Below are positions 42,412-50,873 of a stretch of DNA of 64,000 nt, in pieces. The translations under genes and the position numbers were made by a program. Positions within the stretch are counted from its first letter, which is position 1; each line of letters starts with the position of its first letter. Location: contig JAFYIE010000047.1 in the NCBI GenBank assembly GCA_017538795.1, forward strand, positions 1 through 64,000, in the 5' to 3' direction. This DNA is from Bacteroidales bacterium. GTDB lineage: Bacteria; Bacteroidota; Bacteroidia; Bacteroidales; F082. The notes under the pieces were generated by a model that saw only the letters and a program-made list of their open reading frames with translations, ran no database searches and was not told the origin of the DNA.

Positions 42412-42485
42412 TAGTCTTTAGTCGTCAATTAGAGAGCCTCAGCGAGCACAGCGAGATGCCAGCTCGATAATGACGACTAAAGACG
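42412..42485. repeat. Twin hairpin element, unit 2
   Basis: Same design as unit 1, but the stem reads GTCGTCA ... TGACGAC. The A-T pair of unit 1 (GTCATCA ... TGATGAC) has become a G-C pair by changes on both sides. Confidence 0.85.
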
Positions 42486-42502
42486 AAAATTTCACTTTTT
42501 TC

Positions 42503-42533
42503 TTTGATATTAAAATTTAAATATGTATTTTTG
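42503..42533 (+). promoter_or_regulatory. Promoter of the rfbC-led cluster
   Basis: TTTG (42503-42506), a 19-nt spacer, then TATTTTTG (42526-42533), 24 nt before the rfbC ATG. This is the clearest full promoter of the plus-strand nucleotide-sugar cluster. Confidence 0.65.
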
Positions 42534-42557
42534 CAGGTTAATTGTACATTTTTTAGA

Positions 42558-43118
42558 ATGGAAGTCATAAAAACTGATATTGAAGGAGTTGTGATAATTG
42601 AGCCGAAAATATTCGGTGATGCCAGAGGATATTTTTTCGAATCTTTTTCGCAGAGAGAGTTTGATGAAAAGGTTTGCAAGACGGTTTTTGTGCAGGACAA
42701 CGAGTCGAAATCATGCTACGGAGTGTTGAGAGGACTGCATTTCCAAAAGCCGCCGTTTGCTCAGTCGAAATTGGTTCGCTGCGTGAAAGGTAAGGTTTTG
42801 GACGTAGCTGTCGATATCAGAAAAGGCTCGCCGACATACGGAAAATACATCGCTATAGAGCTTTCTGAGGAAAACCATAGGATGTTTTTCATTCCACAAG
42901 GATTTGCGCATGGTTTCTCTGTCTTGAGCGAAACGGCAGTGTTTCAGTACAAATGCGACAACTACTACGCTCCGCAAAGCGAAGGAGCACTCCTCTGGAA
43001 CGATAAAGACTTGAATATCAACTGGATGATACCAGAAAAAGACGTCATTTTATCAGAAAAAGACAAACATCATCCACTTTTTAAAGATTTTGAATCGCCG
43101 TTTGTTTACAAAAAATAA
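42558..43118 (+). CDS. rfbC: dTDP-4-dehydrorhamnose 3,5-epimerase (RmlC)
   Basis: The ATG at 42558 gives 186 residues; 18 upstream codons of open frame lie over the promoter and are not counted. The protein has the RmlC cupin core IFGDARGYFFESF, VLRGLHFQKPPFAQSKLVRC (catalytic His), FIPQGFAHGFSVLSE, and YYAPQSEGALLWND. It epimerises dTDP-4-keto-6-deoxyglucose at C3 and C5. It is the first gene of the rfbC-rfbD-rfbB trio, 4 nt before rfbD. Confidence 0.96.
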   Translation: MEVIKTDIEGVVIIEPKIFGDARGYFFESFSQREFDEKVCKTVFVQDNESKSCYGVLRGLHFQKPPFAQSKLVRCVKGKVLDVAVDIRKGSPTYGKYIAIELSEENHRMFFIPQGFAHGFSVLSETAVFQYKCDNYYAPQSEGALLWNDKDLNINWMIPEKDVILSEKDKHHPLFKDFESPFVYKK

Positions 43119-43122
43119 AGAA

Positions 43123-43992
43123 ATGAATATTTTAGTCACAGGCGCCAACGGTCAGCTCGGCAACGAGATGCGGATAGTTTCGAAAGGAAGCTCCGACAAC
43201 TACATCTTCACAGATGTGGCCGAACTCGACATTACCAATTCCAACGCCGTGATGGATTTCATCAAAGATAACGAGGTAAAAGTGGTTGTCAACTGCGCCG
43301 CTTACACCAACGTTGACAAGGCTGAAGACGATGAGACAACAGCAGAACTGCTTAACGCTCAAGCGGTTGAATATCTGGCAAAAGCATGCAAAGAAAACGA
43401 CGCAACGCTCATCCACATCTCTACTGACTATGTTTTCGGTGGTAACGAAGGAAATACCCCACGAAAGGAAGATGAGCCTGTGAACCCAACGGGAGCTTAC
43501 GGAAGAACCAAACTTCACGGCGAGCAAGCCATCGAGAAAGTAGGATGCAAACACATCATTATCCGCACAGCCTGGCTTTACAGCGAGTTTGGCAACAATT
43601 TTGTAAAAACCATGCGCAAACTGACAGCCGAAAGAGACTCGTTGAAAGTCGTTTTCGACCAAGTCGGTACCCCGACATACGCCTTGGATCTCGCAAAAGT
43701 CATAATATTGTTTGTTGATGAATTAAAAACTTCAAACTCCAAACTTCAAACTCCAAACTCGATTTACAACTATAGTAATGAAGGAGTTATCAGTTGGTAC
43801 GACTTCGCCAAAGAGATTTGCGAGCTGAGCGGCAACGTGTGCGACATACAGCCATGCCACAGCGACGAGTTCCCGAGCAAGGTGAAACGCCCGAGTTACT
43901 CCGTTTTAGACAAGACAAAAATTAAAAATAAATTAAATATCACGATTCCTCATTGGAAGGAGTCATTAAAAAAATGCATTAACAACCTATGA
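43123..43992 (+). CDS. rfbD: dTDP-4-dehydrorhamnose reductase (RmlD) with repeat-derived insertion
   Basis: From ATG 43123 the protein has 289 residues: ILVTGANGQLGNEMR (NADPH loop), HISTDYVFGG, AYGRTKLHGEQA (Tyr-x3-Lys) and FNFVKTM-like segment. It reduces dTDP-4-keto-L-rhamnose to dTDP-L-rhamnose. Near residue 202-215 an insertion (LKTSNSKLQTPNSI) is encoded by a CTTCAAACTC phrase repeat. The usual family text at this point is short, so the insert probably extends a surface loop. The end overlaps rfbB by 4 nt (ATGA). Confidence 0.94.
   Translation: MNILVTGANGQLGNEMRIVSKGSSDNYIFTDVAELDITNSNAVMDFIKDNEVKVVVNCAAYTNVDKAEDDETTAELLNAQAVEYLAKACKENDATLIHISTDYVFGGNEGNTPRKEDEPVNPTGAYGRTKLHGEQAIEKVGCKHIIIRTAWLYSEFGNNFVKTMRKLTAERDSLKVVFDQVGTPTYALDLAKVIILFVDELKTSNSKLQTPNSIYNYSNEGVISWYDFAKEICELSGNVCDIQPCHSDEFPSKVKRPSYSVLDKTKIKNKLNITIPHWKESLKKCINNL
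43727..43761 (+). repeat. ACTTCAAACTCCAA phrase repeat translated inside rfbD
   Basis: About three units in frame within rfbD. Its reverse complement is the phrase upstream of tsaB (42242-42277). It encodes a Ser/Lys/Leu/Gln/Thr/Pro loop. Confidence 0.8.
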
Positions 43993-45122
43993 AGAACATC
44001 ATCATCACCGGCGGCGCAGGATTCATCGGAAGCCATGTTGTAAGACTTTTTGTGAACAAATATCCTGATTATCATATCATTAACGTTGACAAACTGACAT
44101 ATGCAGGCAATTTGGCAAACCTGAAAGACATCGAAAACAAGCCAAACTACACATTTGTCAAAGCCGACATCTGCGATTTTGAGACAATAATGGGAATTTT
44201 CAAGAAATACAACGTCGACGGTGTGATTCATCTCGCGGCGGAGAGCCACGTGGATCGTTCAATAAAAGATCCGTTCACCTTCGCTCAAACCAACGTGATG
44301 GGAACATTGAGCATGCTTCAGGCCGCTAAACTGACATGGGAGCAGCTTTCAGAAAAATGGGAAGGCAAACGCTTCTATCACATCTCTACAGACGAGGTTT
44401 ACGGCGCATTGGAGATGACAAATCCAGAAGGAATCAAGCCTCCGTTCACAACAAAGGCATCGTCAGGAAAGCATCATCTTGCCTACGGAAGCAAGTTCTT
44501 CACCGAGGATTTGAAATATATGCCGCATTCACCATATTCGGCATCAAAGGCAAGCTCCGACCACTTTGTGAGAGCATTCCACGACACTTACGGCATGCCT
44601 ACAATCGTGACAAACTGCTCGAACAACTATGGCCCATACCAGTTCCCAGAGAAGCTTATTCCATTGTTTATCAACAATATCCGTCATCGCAAGCCATTAC
44701 CAGTTTATGGCAAAGGCGAGAATGTCCGCGACTGGTTATATGTTGAAGACCACGCAAGAGCGATTGATTTGATTTTCCATAAAGGAACGATTGCCGAAAC
44801 TTACAACATCGGTGGCTTCAACGAGTGGAAAAACATTGATATCATTAAGGTCGTGATTAACACTGTCGATAGACTTCTTGGCAGAAAAGAAGGCGAGGAC
44901 ATGAACCTTATCACCTACGTAACCGATCGTGCCGGACACGATATGAGATATGCTATTGACTCATCGAAATTGCAGCGTGAACTTGGTTGGGAGCCAAGTC
45001 TGCAGTTTGAGGAAGGCATTGAAAAGACTGTAAAATGGTATTTAGAAAACCAGGCTTGGATGGATAACATCACAAGCGGCGAATACGAAAAATACTACGA
45101 ATCAATGTATGCGAACAGATAA
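43989..45122 (+). CDS. rfbB: dTDP-glucose 4,6-dehydratase (RmlB)
   Basis: The 377-residue protein is an extended SDR enzyme: IIITGGAGFIGSHVV (NAD loop), VDKLTYAGNLANL, HLAAESHVDRSI, HISTDEVYG (Thr-Asp-Glu catalytic trio), SPYSASKASSDHFV (Tyr-x3-Lys) and TNCSNNYGPYQFPEKLIP. It oxidises C4 and removes the C6 hydroxyl of dTDP-glucose. With rfbA, rfbC and rfbD it completes dTDP-L-rhamnose synthesis. It is 50-60 residues longer than shorter homologues in the middle and C-terminus, as usual for Bacteroidota forms. Confidence 0.97.
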   Translation: MKNIIITGGAGFIGSHVVRLFVNKYPDYHIINVDKLTYAGNLANLKDIENKPNYTFVKADICDFETIMGIFKKYNVDGVIHLAAESHVDRSIKDPFTFAQTNVMGTLSMLQAAKLTWEQLSEKWEGKRFYHISTDEVYGALEMTNPEGIKPPFTTKASSGKHHLAYGSKFFTEDLKYMPHSPYSASKASSDHFVRAFHDTYGMPTIVTNCSNNYGPYQFPEKLIPLFINNIRHRKPLPVYGKGENVRDWLYVEDHARAIDLIFHKGTIAETYNIGGFNEWKNIDIIKVVINTVDRLLGRKEGEDMNLITYVTDRAGHDMRYAIDSSKLQRELGWEPSLQFEEGIEKTVKWYLENQAWMDNITSGEYEKYYESMYANR

Positions 45123-45185
45123 ACTTTCACATATTATCCGTTCTAAGTGTAGGTATGCGCGTGTAGTAACCCCATGGCCGTGAAT

Positions 45186-45195
45186 GGGGGGGGGG
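45186..45195 (+). repeat. Poly-G tract (10 G)
   Basis: Ten consecutive G in an AT-rich 120-nt gap, 47 nt upstream of the DUF4954 start, beside TAACCCCATGG on the other side. Such tracts are prone to slipped-strand length change. Confidence 0.85.
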
Positions 45196-45242
45196 TAATT
45201 ATATGTCTGTAAATCAATGAATTAACCCTTAAATTTAAAAAA

Positions 45243-47450
45243 ATGGAAAAAGTAACATTATTAAAATATGAAAGTATTTACGAAAACTTCATAGATAAAA
45301 AATATCTCAAGGAAGATTTCGACGAATACCATTTTAGAAATATTCAAACAAAAAAACCAGCTGACGGTTGGCGCAACCTGCGTTCAGACGAGATTGAACG
45401 TTTGGTGAAAAACAGCAACACGGCCACTAGTTGGGACGACGTTTTGGTTACCGACACGTTTGACACAAATCTCGTGAAAAACAACCATTTTTATGGAATG
45501 GTGCGCATCGGAGCCATCAAAAACGCAGTGCTGCAATACCATGATTTGAAAATGGCGTGCGGAATAACAGACAGCACCATCATCTCTTGCGACATAGGCA
45601 ACAATGTAGCTATTCACAACGTGCATTACATTGCCAACTACATAATCGGCGACAAATGTATTCTCTTTAACGTCCACGAGGTTTCGTGCACCGACCACTC
45701 AAAATTCGGTAACGGTATCTTGAAAGAAGGCGAGCCTGAAGATGTGCGTGTTTGGCTCGAAGTGATGAACGAAGGCGGCGGACGTAAGATTCTGCCTTTC
45801 GACGGCATGATTACAGCCGATGCTTATCTCTGGGCAAAATACACTGATATTCAAAAACTTCAGGACAGACTGTTGGAGATAACACAAAAATCATTCGACA
45901 GCAGCAGAGGTTACTACGGCACAATCGGAGAAGGTTGCGTAATTAAGAACTCTTGGATTATCAAAGACGCAAAAATCGGTCCGAACTGCTATATCAAAGG
46001 CGCTAACAAGCTGAAAAACATCACCATCAACTCATCGAACGACGAGCCTACACAGATTGGCGAAGGTGTGATTTTGGTAAACGGTATTGTTGGCTACGGC
46101 TGCCACATCTTTTATTCAGTGGTGGCGACACGTTTTGTCATCGGTGACAACTGCAATTTGAAATACGGAGCGCGTGTCATCTACTCAGTTTTAGGCGACA
46201 ACTCGACGATTTCTTGCTGCGAGGTGTTGAACAACCTTATTTTCCCGGCACACGAACAGCACCACAACAACTCATTCCTCATCGCCGCCTGCGTGATGGG
46301 ACAGAGCAACATGGCCGCCGGTGCTACACTGGGTTCGAACCACAACAGCCGCGCCACCGACGGCGAGATAGTGGCAAAACGCGGTTTTTGGCCAGGTCTC
46401 TGCACAAGCGTTAAGCACTCGTCGAAGTTCGCGTCGTTTTCGCTTCTTTCGAAAGCGGATTATCCGAACGAGATGAACATAAAACTTCCTTTCGCGTTGG
46501 TGAACAACAACATTACGAAGGATCAACTCGAAGTGATGCCTGCTTATTGGTGGATGTACAACATGTACGCCATCGCCCGTAACACCTCGAAATACCAGAA
46601 ACGTGACAAACGTAAACGTCGCATTCAAAATATCGAGTTTGAGACATTTGCGCCAGACACCATGGAAGAAGTCATCGCCGGACGCAAGTTCCTCGAGGTG
46701 TGGACAGCCAAGGCTTATCTTCGCTCGAAAGGTGAAAATCCTGAACAGGAATACTACACCTTGCGTGACCTCGGTCACAAGCTTTTGAACGGCGACAAGT
46801 CTGTTGTGAAAGGCCTTGAAGTCTTGGGCGAAGAGATGGAAAAATCGCATCGTAAAGTGGTGATTCTCAAGCCTTACGAGGCATATCACGCCTACGAAGA
46901 CATGATTATCTACTATGCAGTAAAAAACATCATCGCCTATCTCGAAAACAATCCTGATGAGACATTTGAAAGCATGTGCAAGCATCTCACCAATGTGCGT
47001 CAACGTGAATGGATCAACATGGGCGGTCAGCTCGTGACCGAAGACGATTTGGAAAAACTCATCGACGACATCTGCAACGGCACTCTCGACAGTTGGGACG
47101 ACATCCACAGCCGCTACAACAAATTGTGGAAGAAATATCCGAAAGACAAGCTGTTACACTGCTATCAGGCTTTGAGATTCATCTACGACAAATGTCCTTC
47201 TTTGACAAAAGAAATATTCATCGACGCATTGAACAAAGGTGAAAAAATCATACAATACGTCTGCGACCAGGTCTATGAGTCAAGGAAGAAAGACTACGAA
47301 AACGTTATCCGCAACTCGACGTTCCGCAATTTGGCTGAGCGCGACGCGGTGAACGGTAAACTCGACGACAACAGCTTCGTCAAACAAATCAGAAAAGAAA
47401 CAGAAGTCGGGCTGAAATATATCGCCGACGCAAGAGAATTAGTTAAATGA
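45243..47450 (+). CDS. DUF4954-family left-handed beta-helix protein
   Basis: The 735-residue protein carries long hexapeptide-type coils in its first half (for example IISCDIGNNVAIHNVHYIAN, CVIKNSWIIKDAKIGPNC, ARVIYSVLGDNSTISCCEV), typical of nucleotidyl- or acyltransferase beta-helices. GSNHNSRATDGEI and a helical C-terminal half (from about 440) follow. This matches DUF4954, a Bacteroidota-specific family next to sugar-nucleotide genes. A sugar-phosphate nucleotidyl- or acyltransferase-like role is likely, but the reaction is unknown. It lies between rfbB and nagB on the same strand, with its own 120-nt leader gap. Confidence 0.85.
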   Translation: MEKVTLLKYESIYENFIDKKYLKEDFDEYHFRNIQTKKPADGWRNLRSDEIERLVKNSNTATSWDDVLVTDTFDTNLVKNNHFYGMVRIGAIKNAVLQYHDLKMACGITDSTIISCDIGNNVAIHNVHYIANYIIGDKCILFNVHEVSCTDHSKFGNGILKEGEPEDVRVWLEVMNEGGGRKILPFDGMITADAYLWAKYTDIQKLQDRLLEITQKSFDSSRGYYGTIGEGCVIKNSWIIKDAKIGPNCYIKGANKLKNITINSSNDEPTQIGEGVILVNGIVGYGCHIFYSVVATRFVIGDNCNLKYGARVIYSVLGDNSTISCCEVLNNLIFPAHEQHHNNSFLIAACVMGQSNMAAGATLGSNHNSRATDGEIVAKRGFWPGLCTSVKHSSKFASFSLLSKADYPNEMNIKLPFALVNNNITKDQLEVMPAYWWMYNMYAIARNTSKYQKRDKRKRRIQNIEFETFAPDTMEEVIAGRKFLEVWTAKAYLRSKGENPEQEYYTLRDLGHKLLNGDKSVVKGLEVLGEEMEKSHRKVVILKPYEAYHAYEDMIIYYAVKNIIAYLENNPDETFESMCKHLTNVRQREWINMGGQLVTEDDLEKLIDDICNGTLDSWDDIHSRYNKLWKKYPKDKLLHCYQALRFIYDKCPSLTKEIFIDALNKGEKIIQYVCDQVYESRKKDYENVIRNSTFRNLAERDAVNGKLDDNSFVKQIRKETEVGLKYIADARELVK

Positions 47451-47472
47451 AATCCCACAAAAAACATAAAAA

Positions 47473-48264
47473 ATGAGAGTAATTATTGAACCAACTTACG
47501 AAAAGATGTCACAGTGGGCGGCAAACCATATCGTCCGCAGAATCAACGAATTCAAGCCAACGGCAGAGAAGCCTTTCATTCTCGGACTGCCAACGGGCTC
47601 AACACCAATCGGGACATATAAATGCCTCATCAAGGCCTACGAAGAAGGCAAAGTGTCGTTTAAAAACGTGGTGACATTCAACATGGACGAATACGTGAAG
47701 ATTCCGGAGAACCATTCGGAGAGCTACCATTCATTCATGTGGAACAACTTCTTCAGCCATGTCGATATCAAGAAGGAAAATGTGAACATCCTCAATGGCA
47801 ACGCCGACGATCTCGAGGCTGAATGCGCACGTTATGAAGCCAAGATCAAGAGCTACGGCGGCATCCACTTGTTCATGGGCGGCATCGGTCCTGACGGCCA
47901 TATCGCGTTCAACGAGCCAGGTTCATCACTGACATCACGCACAAGAGTGAAATCATTGACAACCGACACTATCATCGCCAACTCACGTTTCTTCGACAAC
48001 GATATTAATAAGGTGCCGAAGACAGCTTTGACAGTCGGCGTGGGCACAGTGATGGATTCACAGGAGGTGATGATTCTCGCAAACGGTCACAACAAGGCAC
48101 GCGCTTTGGCAGCGGCCATCGAAGGCAGTGTTTGCCATCTCTGCACCGTGAGCGCATTGCAGATGCATCCGAAAGGCATCATCGTGTGCGACGATGCGGC
48201 GACAGACGAGATGAAAGTCGGAACAGTAAACTATTTCAAAGACATTGAAAAAGATAATCTTTAA
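47473..48264 (+). CDS. nagB: Glucosamine-6-phosphate deaminase
   Basis: The 263-residue protein has [18 protein letters not shown] (phosphate loop), [10 protein letters not shown] (Asp of the active site) and [19 protein letters not shown] (catalytic Asp-His-Glu). It converts glucosamine-6-phosphate to fructose-6-phosphate and ammonia, connecting amino-sugar pools to glycolysis and UDP-GlcNAc supply. It overlaps wlbB by one base (TAATG). Confidence 0.97.
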   Translation: MRVIIEPTYEKMSQWAANHIVRRINEFKPTAEKPFILGLPTGSTPIGTYKCLIKAYEEGKVSFKNVVTFNMDEYVKIPENHSESYHSFMWNNFFSHVDIKKENVNILNGNADDLEAECARYEAKIKSYGGIHLFMGGIGPDGHIAFNEPGSSLTSRTRVKSLTTDTIIANSRFFDNDINKVPKTALTVGVGTVMDSQEVMILANGHNKARALAAAIEGSVCHLCTVSALQMHPKGIIVCDDAATDEMKVGTVNYFKDIEKDNL

Positions 48265-48836
48265 TGTTTTTTAAACACGAATCGAGTTATATAGATGAAG
48301 GTGCCGTCGTGGGCGACGGCACCAAAATCTGGCATTTCTGTCATATCCAGAAAGGTGCTGTGATAGGAGAAAACTGCTCCTTAGGGCAGAATGTCAATAT
48401 TGGAAACAATGTAAAGATTGGAAACGGCGTCAGGATTCAGAACAACGTGTCGGTGTACGAGGGCGTGGAGATTGAAGACAACGTGTTTTGCGGTCCGAGC
48501 TGCGTATTTACTAACGTCGTGACACCACGGGCGCACTTTCCGGTGCACGGCGTTTATGCGAAGACATTAATAAAAGAAGGTGCGTCGCTGGGTGCCAACT
48601 GCACTGTGGTTTGCGGTCACACCGTTGGAAAGAGCGCGTTGATAGCGGCAGGAGCTGTCGTCACAAAAGACGTGAAAGACTACGCCTTGATGGCAGGAGT
48701 GCCAGCGAGACAGATTGGTTGGGTTTGTGAGTGCGGAAAGAAATTGGGATCAGATTTGAAATGTAGTTGTGGAAAAGAATATAAACTTAATAATGATACA
48801 TTAGTTAGAAGTTATTCATTAACTACTAACTGCTAA
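48264..48836 (+). CDS. wlbB: UDP-2-acetamido-3-amino-2,3-dideoxyglucuronate N-acetyltransferase-like (WlbB/WbpD)
   Basis: The 190-residue protein is a left-handed beta-helix acetyltransferase: KIWHFCHIQKGAVIGENCSL, then hexapeptide coils, VFTNVVTPRAHFP and the coil end LMAGVPARQIGWVC. It ends with a zinc-ribbon-like CECG ... CSCG pair, as WlbB/WbpD proteins do. It would acetylate the 3-amino group on the way to UDP-ManNAc(3NAc)A-type sugars. The matching aminotransferase (WlbC/WbpE) is not in the window. The last residues and stop come from a CTAACTACT repeat phrase. Confidence 0.82.
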   Translation: MFFKHESSYIDEGAVVGDGTKIWHFCHIQKGAVIGENCSLGQNVNIGNNVKIGNGVRIQNNVSVYEGVEIEDNVFCGPSCVFTNVVTPRAHFPVHGVYAKTLIKEGASLGANCTVVCGHTVGKSALIAAGAVVTKDVKDYALMAGVPARQIGWVCECGKKLGSDLKCSCGKEYKLNNDTLVRSYSLTTNC

Positions 48837-48847
48837 CTACTAACTAA
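48801..48847 (+). repeat. TTAGTTAGAAG ... CTAACTACTAACT phrase repeat at the wlbB/wlbA junction
   Basis: Tandem and inverted TAACTA/TTAGTTA units cover the last 12 codons of wlbB and the leader of wlbA. They can form a short hairpin around ATTCATTAACT. Confidence 0.75.
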
Positions 48848-49816
48848 ATGAAGAATTTTGCGATTATTGGAGTTGGAGGTTATATCGCGCCAAGACATTT
48901 GAAGGCGATAAAAGACACGGGAAACAACATGGTTTCGGCCTACGACAAAAGCGATTCCGTAGGCATCATGGACAGCTATTTCCCGAATGCGGCGTTTTTT
49001 ACAGAACAGGAACTTTTTGACAGACATAACACACGTTTGATTGAACGCGGCACAAATATAGATTTCGTAACTGTTTGCACGCCAAATTATTTGCACGACG
49101 CGCACACCAGATACGGCTTACGTCTCGGTGCCGACGTCATCTGCGAGAAGCCCGTGGTTCTGAATCCTTGGAACATCGACGCTCTTGAGAAAGTGGAACA
49201 GACAACAGGACACAAGGCTTACACCATTCTTCAGCTTCGTCTTCACGACTCTATCGTCGCCTTGAAAAAGAAAATCGACGAAGGTCCGAAAGACAAGATT
49301 TATGATGTCGATTTGACATATATCACCGCGAGAGGCAACTGGTACTACACCTCTTGGAAAGGCAACGAAAACAAGAGCGGCGGCATCGCCACCAACATCG
49401 GAATACATTTCTACGATATGCTTTCGTGGATTTTCGGTCCGGTGACAAAAAATGTGGTGCATGTTTCGACCCACGACCGCGTTGCAGGTTATCTGGAGAT
49501 GCCAAAAGCACGTGTACGTTACTTCTTGAGTATCAATGCTGACACCCTTCCGGAGAATGCCGTTCAAGGTGAGAAAAAGACATACCGCACCATCATGATC
49601 GACGGTTCGGAATTTGAGTTCAGCGCAGGATTTACAGAGCTGCACACCAAGAGTTACGAAAATATTTTGGCAGGCAAAGGTTTCAGGATTTCTGAAGCCA
49701 GAAACTGCATCAATATAGTTTACGAGATTAGAAACGCAAAGCCAATAGGATTGGTGGGAGATTACCATCCGTTGGCGAAATTAGCATTAAGTGAGCATCC
49801 TTTTGGATGGAGATAA
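48848..49816 (+). CDS. wlbA: Gfo/Idh/MocA oxidoreductase, UDP-GlcNAcA 3-dehydrogenase-like (WlbA/WbpB)
   Basis: The 322-residue protein has the NAD loop FAIIGVGGYIAPRHLKAIKDT (read up to GVGGYIA), TVCTPNYLHDAH, VICEKPVVLNPW (Lys of the EKP motif) and GGIATNIGIHFYDMLSWIFG (catalytic His). Length and the NYLHDAH/YFLSINADTLP blocks match WlbA/WbpB, which oxidises C3 of UDP-N-acetylglucosaminuronate. It pairs naturally with wlbB just upstream, although the transaminase between them is missing here. Confidence 0.84.
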   Translation: MKNFAIIGVGGYIAPRHLKAIKDTGNNMVSAYDKSDSVGIMDSYFPNAAFFTEQELFDRHNTRLIERGTNIDFVTVCTPNYLHDAHTRYGLRLGADVICEKPVVLNPWNIDALEKVEQTTGHKAYTILQLRLHDSIVALKKKIDEGPKDKIYDVDLTYITARGNWYYTSWKGNENKSGGIATNIGIHFYDMLSWIFGPVTKNVVHVSTHDRVAGYLEMPKARVRYFLSINADTLPENAVQGEKKTYRTIMIDGSEFEFSAGFTELHTKSYENILAGKGFRISEARNCINIVYEIRNAKPIGLVGDYHPLAKLALSEHPFGWR

Positions 49817-49817
49817 T

Positions 49818-50867
49818 ATGAAAATATTAGTTACAGGCGGCACAGGATTTATCGGTTCCCACACCACGGTGGAACTGCAGCAGCAGGGCTACGACGTAAT
49901 CATTGTTGATGCTTTGTTTAACTCAAGAATCGAGGCTTTGGATGCGATTGCTTCAATAACGGGCAAAAAACCTGAGTTTGAGCAGTTCGACCTCGCCGAC
50001 AGAGAGAAAGTCGACGACTTCTTCCATCGTCATAGCGACATCAAGGGTGTGATACATTTCGCGGCCCATAAAGCTGTCGGCGAGTCGGTGGAACAACCGC
50101 TGAAATACTACCGCAACAACCTCGATTCGTTGATGAACATCCTTGAATCGATGAACAAATACGGCGTGCATAACCTCGTTTTCTCGTCGTCGTGCACAGT
50201 TTACGGCGAACCCGACCCTGAAAACCTGCCGATTTCGGAGAAAGCGCCTATCAAAAAGGCGGAATGCCCTTACGGAAACACCAAACAGATAGCCGAAGAG
50301 ATAATGCAGGACTGCATCACAGCATATAAAGGATTGAACGCCATAGCGTTACGTTATTTTAACCCTGTCGGGGCACACGAGAGCGCGAAACTCGGCGAGT
50401 TGCCGTTCGGAGTACCTGCCAACCTCATGCCTTACGTCACGCAGACGGCTTACGGCATTCGTCCTTTCCTGAGAGTGTTCGGCAACGACTACGACACGCC
50501 TGACGGAACGCCAATCCGCGACTACATCCACATCATGGATTTGGCGAAAGCCCATGTCAAAGCCGTGGCAAGAATGATTGAAGGTAAGATGAAGGCTTCG
50601 TTTGAGGTGTTCAACGTGGGAACAGGCACAGGCTATTCGGTTTTGGACATCATCAAATCGTTTGAGAGAAGCAACAATATCAAGCTGAAATACGAAATCG
50701 TGGGCAGAAGAGCAGGCGACATAGTGAAAATCTGGGCTGACCCTACATATACTAATAAGGAGTTGGGCTGGAAAGCCGAGCGCACACTCGACGATATGAC
50801 ACGCAGCGCCTGGGAATGGGAAAAAGCTTATCGTGAAGGAAAAACTTGTTTTAAAATTGACAAATAA
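49818..50867 (+). CDS. galE: UDP-glucose 4-epimerase
   Basis: The ATG at 49818 follows the wlbA stop by one base and gives 349 residues. Features are ILVTGGTGFIGSHTTVEL (NAD loop), FAAHKAVGESVEQPLKYY, FSSSCTVYG (Ser), YGNTKQIAEEI (Tyr-x3-Lys) and RYFNPVGAHES. It interconverts UDP-glucose and UDP-galactose (or GlcNAc forms) for glycan synthesis. Position between wlbA and manC suggests it feeds the same surface polysaccharide. Confidence 0.96.
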   Translation: MKILVTGGTGFIGSHTTVELQQQGYDVIIVDALFNSRIEALDAIASITGKKPEFEQFDLADREKVDDFFHRHSDIKGVIHFAAHKAVGESVEQPLKYYRNNLDSLMNILESMNKYGVHNLVFSSSCTVYGEPDPENLPISEKAPIKKAECPYGNTKQIAEEIMQDCITAYKGLNAIALRYFNPVGAHESAKLGELPFGVPANLMPYVTQTAYGIRPFLRVFGNDYDTPDGTPIRDYIHIMDLAKAHVKAVARMIEGKMKASFEVFNVGTGTGYSVLDIIKSFERSNNIKLKYEIVGRRAGDIVKIWADPTYTNKELGWKAERTLDDMTRSAWEWEKAYREGKTCFKIDK

Positions 50868-50873
50868 AAATAT

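Noticed and set aside
42322-42485. Possible CRISPR array
   Set aside because: There are only two units of 74 nt, each a hairpin, separated by 16 nt; no spacers and no cas genes.
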